DNA of 7,926 nucleotides, from NCBI GenBank assembly GCA_002316215.1, contig DCDB01000067.1:1-7926 (forward strand), in the 5' to 3' direction. The stretch comes from Lachnospiraceae bacterium UBA1066. Its GTDB lineage: Bacteria > Bacillota > Clostridia > Lachnospirales > Lachnospiraceae. Numbering within the stretch: position 1 is the first letter of the stretch; each line of letters opens with the position of its first letter. The notes under the pieces were generated by a model that was not told where the DNA came from, searched no databases, and saw only the letters and a program-made list of their open reading frames with translations. A program made the translations under genes and the position numbers. Shown piece after piece: positions 6,017 to 7,926 of this stretch.

Positions 6017-6050
6017 AAAAAGTTTTTCCTGCAAGCAGGAAACTTTTTGT
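6017..6050. terminator. Strong, probably bidirectional, intrinsic terminator upstream of the response regulator gene
   Basis: AAAAAGTTTTTCCTGC (6017-6032) pairs with GCAGGAAACTTTTT (6035-6048) with two unpaired T on the left arm; the practical loop is CAAG. Five T end the right arm on the + strand, and the complement also ends in five T. It lies 41 bp before the response regulator ATG, so either it ends transcripts entering from the ABC/PAP2 side or it acts as an attenuator in the operon leader. Confidence 0.75.
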
Positions 6051-6073
6051 CACGATATTTTTGTCATGATATT
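6045..6073 (+). promoter_or_regulatory. Direct repeat TTTTGTCAYGATATT, 14-bp period, before the response regulator gene
   Basis: Two copies, at 6045-6059 and 6059-6073, differ by one base (C/T at 6053 versus 6067). OmpR-type regulators bind direct repeats, so autoregulation is conceivable, but their usual repeat period is 10-11 bp. The first copy overlaps the terminator T-run. Confidence 0.35.
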
Positions 6074-6089
6074 AAAGAAGGGATTCACT

Positions 6090-6764
6090 ATGCGCCTGCT
6101 GCTTATAGAGGATGATAAAAATCTCCACAGAATTATCCTGCGGCATCTTACAGAGGCCGGTTATGCGGCTGACGGCTGTCTGGACGGAGAAGAGGGGCTG
6201 GATTATATGAAATCTATGGCCTATGACTGCGTTATCCTGGACTGGATGCTGCCCCGCCGCGACGGAATCTCGGTTCTCCGGGAAGCGAGAAAGAGCAGCT
6301 GCACGGCTCCGGTCCTGATGCTTACGGCGCGGGATGCGATTACGGACCGCGTTGCGGGGCTGGACGCGGGAGCGGATGATTATCTTGTGAAACCGTTTGA
6401 TTTTGATGAGCTGCTGGCCCGTGTCCGGGCTTTGATGCGGCGAGGAAATGAGACAAAACAGACTGTCCTCGAACTGGATGATCTGAAAATGGATACATCC
6501 ACGCATGCCGTGACAAGGGATGAAAAGACGATTTCACTGACTTCCCGGGAATATGCGCTTTTAGAATATCTGCTGAGAAATCAGGGCATCCTTCAGACAA
6601 GGCTGCAGATTGCCGATCACGTCTGGAACTACGATTATGATTATGATTCCAATGTCGTCGATGTTTATATCCGGTACTTAAGAAATAAGGTTGACAAGGG
6701 CTTTAAGACGCCTCTGATCCATACGGTAAGGGGCTTTGGCTATGTCATGAGAATCGAGCCGTAA
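6090..6764 (+). CDS. OmpR/PhoB-family response regulator
   Basis: DNA-binding transcription factor of a two-component system, activated by phosphoryl transfer from the neighbouring kinase. The 224-residue protein has a receiver domain (1-117) with the acidic pocket in IEDD (6-9), phospho-acceptor D51 in ILDWMLP, switch T79 and conserved K101 in LVKPF. A winged-helix DNA-binding domain (about 126-222) follows, with SLTSREYALLEYLL (149-162), the recognition-helix region NVVDVYIRYLRNKVD (188-202) and IHTVRGFGYVM (210-220). The frame stays open back to 5895, but ATG 6090 is the right start: it matches the family N-terminus MRLLLIEDD and has GAAGGG (6077-6082) 7 nt upstream. The upstream extension would translate the palindrome and terminator region. 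The kinase gene follows 25 bp downstream, so they form one operon. Target genes are unknown. Confidence 0.95.
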   Translation: MRLLLIEDDKNLHRIILRHLTEAGYAADGCLDGEEGLDYMKSMAYDCVILDWMLPRRDGISVLREARKSSCTAPVLMLTARDAITDRVAGLDAGADDYLVKPFDFDELLARVRALMRRGNETKQTVLELDDLKMDTSTHAVTRDEKTISLTSREYALLEYLLRNQGILQTRLQIADHVWNYDYDYDSNVVDVYIRYLRNKVDKGFKTPLIHTVRGFGYVMRIEP

Positions 6765-6789
6765 AAGCAGTTTGCATGAGGATAAGCAG

Positions 6790-7926
6790 GTGGAAGAACA
6801 AATTCAGCATAAAAGATGGAATGTGAAAAAACCGGATTTTGGCGCCATGCATATCCGCACGAAAATAATGCTCTGGTATACGATGCTGACGGCACTCCTC
6901 TTGTGCATCGCACTTCCGACCGTTTATTTTTATGTAAGAGGAGCTCTTCGTCAGTCCCTTGAGGCCAAGCTTCAGTATGCTGCGTCCATGGCGGAGACGG
7001 CCTCGGATCTTACGAACGGGACCGTAACCGTCGATGCATCGGAACTTAAGATTGAAAGCGATGTAGAACTGCTGGTAAAAGACGCTTCCGGAAAAACTAT
7101 TTATCAGACCTCCGATGCCTCCTGGATGGACGGCCTTTCTTTTCAGGATGAATACTTATCAGCGAAAAGGCAGGATGAAACCTGGACAGTCCTGTGCCGT
7201 CCCTATGAGATAAATGAAGTGAAAATAACGGTTTATGCGGGCTGCTCCTCCGGATATCTTGAAGATGCCATGAAGAAACTTTTATGGTTCTTTATTTTTA
7301 TGATTCCGGTTTATTTCCTGATCTCGGGAGCGGGTTCCTATTTCCTGGCTAAATTTGCAATGAGGCCGGTGCGGAAAATAACGCAGACGGCTGCGGCAAT
7401 AGGAAAGGGAGACCTGTCGGAACGGATTGAAGGAATAACTTCAAAAGATGAGGTGGGAGAGCTGGCGGATACATTTAACACGATGCTGGATGAACTGCAG
7501 CTCTCTTTTGCGCGGGAACGGCAGTTTACTTCCGATGCGTCCCACGAACTGCGGACACCTGTCACTGTAATTTCGGCCTGTGCCCAGGATGCCGCAGCCG
7601 ATACCGACCCTGAGCGTATCCGGGAGAATATCGAAACAATCAGCAGCGAAAGCAGCCGGATGTCAGGGATTATCTCACAGCTTTTAATGCTTTCGAGAGG
7701 CTATGAAGGACGCGCGCACTTTGAACCGGAAGAAATAATGCTGAAGGAGATGGTGGATTCCGTCGCGGAAGAGCTGGAGAATATGGCTGACGCACGGAAT
7801 ATCCGTCTGCATAATGAAGTACCGGAAGACATTCGGGTAAATGCGGATCAGAGCCTGATGACGCAGCTTTTCGTCAATCTGATCAGTAATGCCGTGAAAT
7901 ACGGAAAAGACGAAAAAGACGAAAAA
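6790..7926 (+). CDS. Sensor histidine kinase, 3' end beyond the window
   Basis: Membrane sensor that should autophosphorylate on His and pass the phosphate to D51 of the upstream regulator. The visible 379 codons show a short cytoplasmic N-terminus, TM1 (about 26-49), an extracytoplasmic sensor region of about 113 residues without a family I can name, TM2 (about 164-188), a HAMP linker starting near RPVRKI (192) and ending near MLDEL, and the dimerisation and phosphoacceptor motif FTSDASHELRTPV with H252. The kinase N-box NLISNAVKYGK (363-373) lies just before the window edge; the G boxes lie outside. The GTG start at 6790 was chosen because GAGG (6778-6781) lies 8 nt upstream. TTG 6772 and ATG 6847 are in frame, but no good ribosome binding site precedes either. 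A short KDEKDEK run at the cut edge comes from a small AAAGACGA-type repeat. The gene is broken only by the window edge. Confidence 0.93.
   Translation, partial: MEEQIQHKRWNVKKPDFGAMHIRTKIMLWYTMLTALLLCIALPTVYFYVRGALRQSLEAKLQYAASMAETASDLTNGTVTVDASELKIESDVELLVKDASGKTIYQTSDASWMDGLSFQDEYLSAKRQDETWTVLCRPYEINEVKITVYAGCSSGYLEDAMKKLLWFFIFMIPVYFLISGAGSYFLAKFAMRPVRKITQTAAAIGKGDLSERIEGITSKDEVGELADTFNTMLDELQLSFARERQFTSDASHELRTPVTVISACAQDAAADTDPERIRENIETISSESSRMSGIISQLLMLSRGYEGRAHFEPEEIMLKEMVDSVAEELENMADARNIRLHNEVPEDIRVNADQSLMTQLFVNLISNAVKYGKDEKDEK

Noticed and set aside
6047..6075. Promoter TTGTCA - 17 bp - TATTAA just before the response regulator
   Set aside because: Transcription would start near 6082, at the end of the ribosome binding site, so the message would lack it.
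5895..6089. N-terminal extension of the response regulator by 65 codons
   Set aside because: The extension shows no similarity to receiver proteins, crosses a hairpin and a terminator, and ATG 6090 has a good ribosome binding site and the canonical family N-terminus.

Overview
The window reads as a chromosomal segment of a low-to-middle GC Firmicute, most likely class Clostridia and probably Lachnospiraceae-like. The support is a cytoplasmic GH78 rhamnosidase, a GNAT acetyltransferase and a two-component system of clostridial type, GGAGG-like ribosome binding sites, and frequent GTG or TTG starts. The taxonomic call is inference. Every gene I can support lies on the + strand.

Layout. Positions 1-169 hold a degenerate, A-rich 14-15 bp tandem repeat and no gene. 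A large GH78 alpha-L-rhamnosidase follows (170-3076). It carries an in-frame array of ten 18-bp half-units (932-1111) in its N-terminal region. A strong intrinsic terminator (3137-3170) ends that unit. The next roughly 260 bp carry a decayed C-terminal piece of a response-regulator receiver domain, whose last codons supply the ribosome binding site and overlap the start of an RsmJ-type 16S rRNA methyltransferase (3430-4098). A PAT-family GNAT acetyltransferase (4228-4812) follows and ends at a hairpin (4856-4889). A lone ABC-2/NatA-type ATPase gene comes next (about 4916-5635). In place of a permease it runs into a headless PAP2 phosphatase fragment (5622-5840), which looks like a deletion scar.

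The last block is a structured intergenic region (5841-6089): a consensus -10 box, a perfect 25-nt palindrome, a second small hairpin and a strong bidirectional terminator. It lies directly upstream of an OmpR/PhoB response regulator (6090-6764). A sensor histidine kinase follows 25 bp later and runs off the right edge (6790 onward).

How the genes fit together. Only the response regulator and kinase form an obvious functional pair. The rhamnosidase, methyltransferase, acetyltransferase and ABC ATPase look like separate or short transcription units, with terminators between several of them. The window shows no clear new multi-gene system. Its interest lies in signs of genome remodelling (two gene remnants, two tandem-repeat arrays) and in the terminator-containing leader of the two-component operon.
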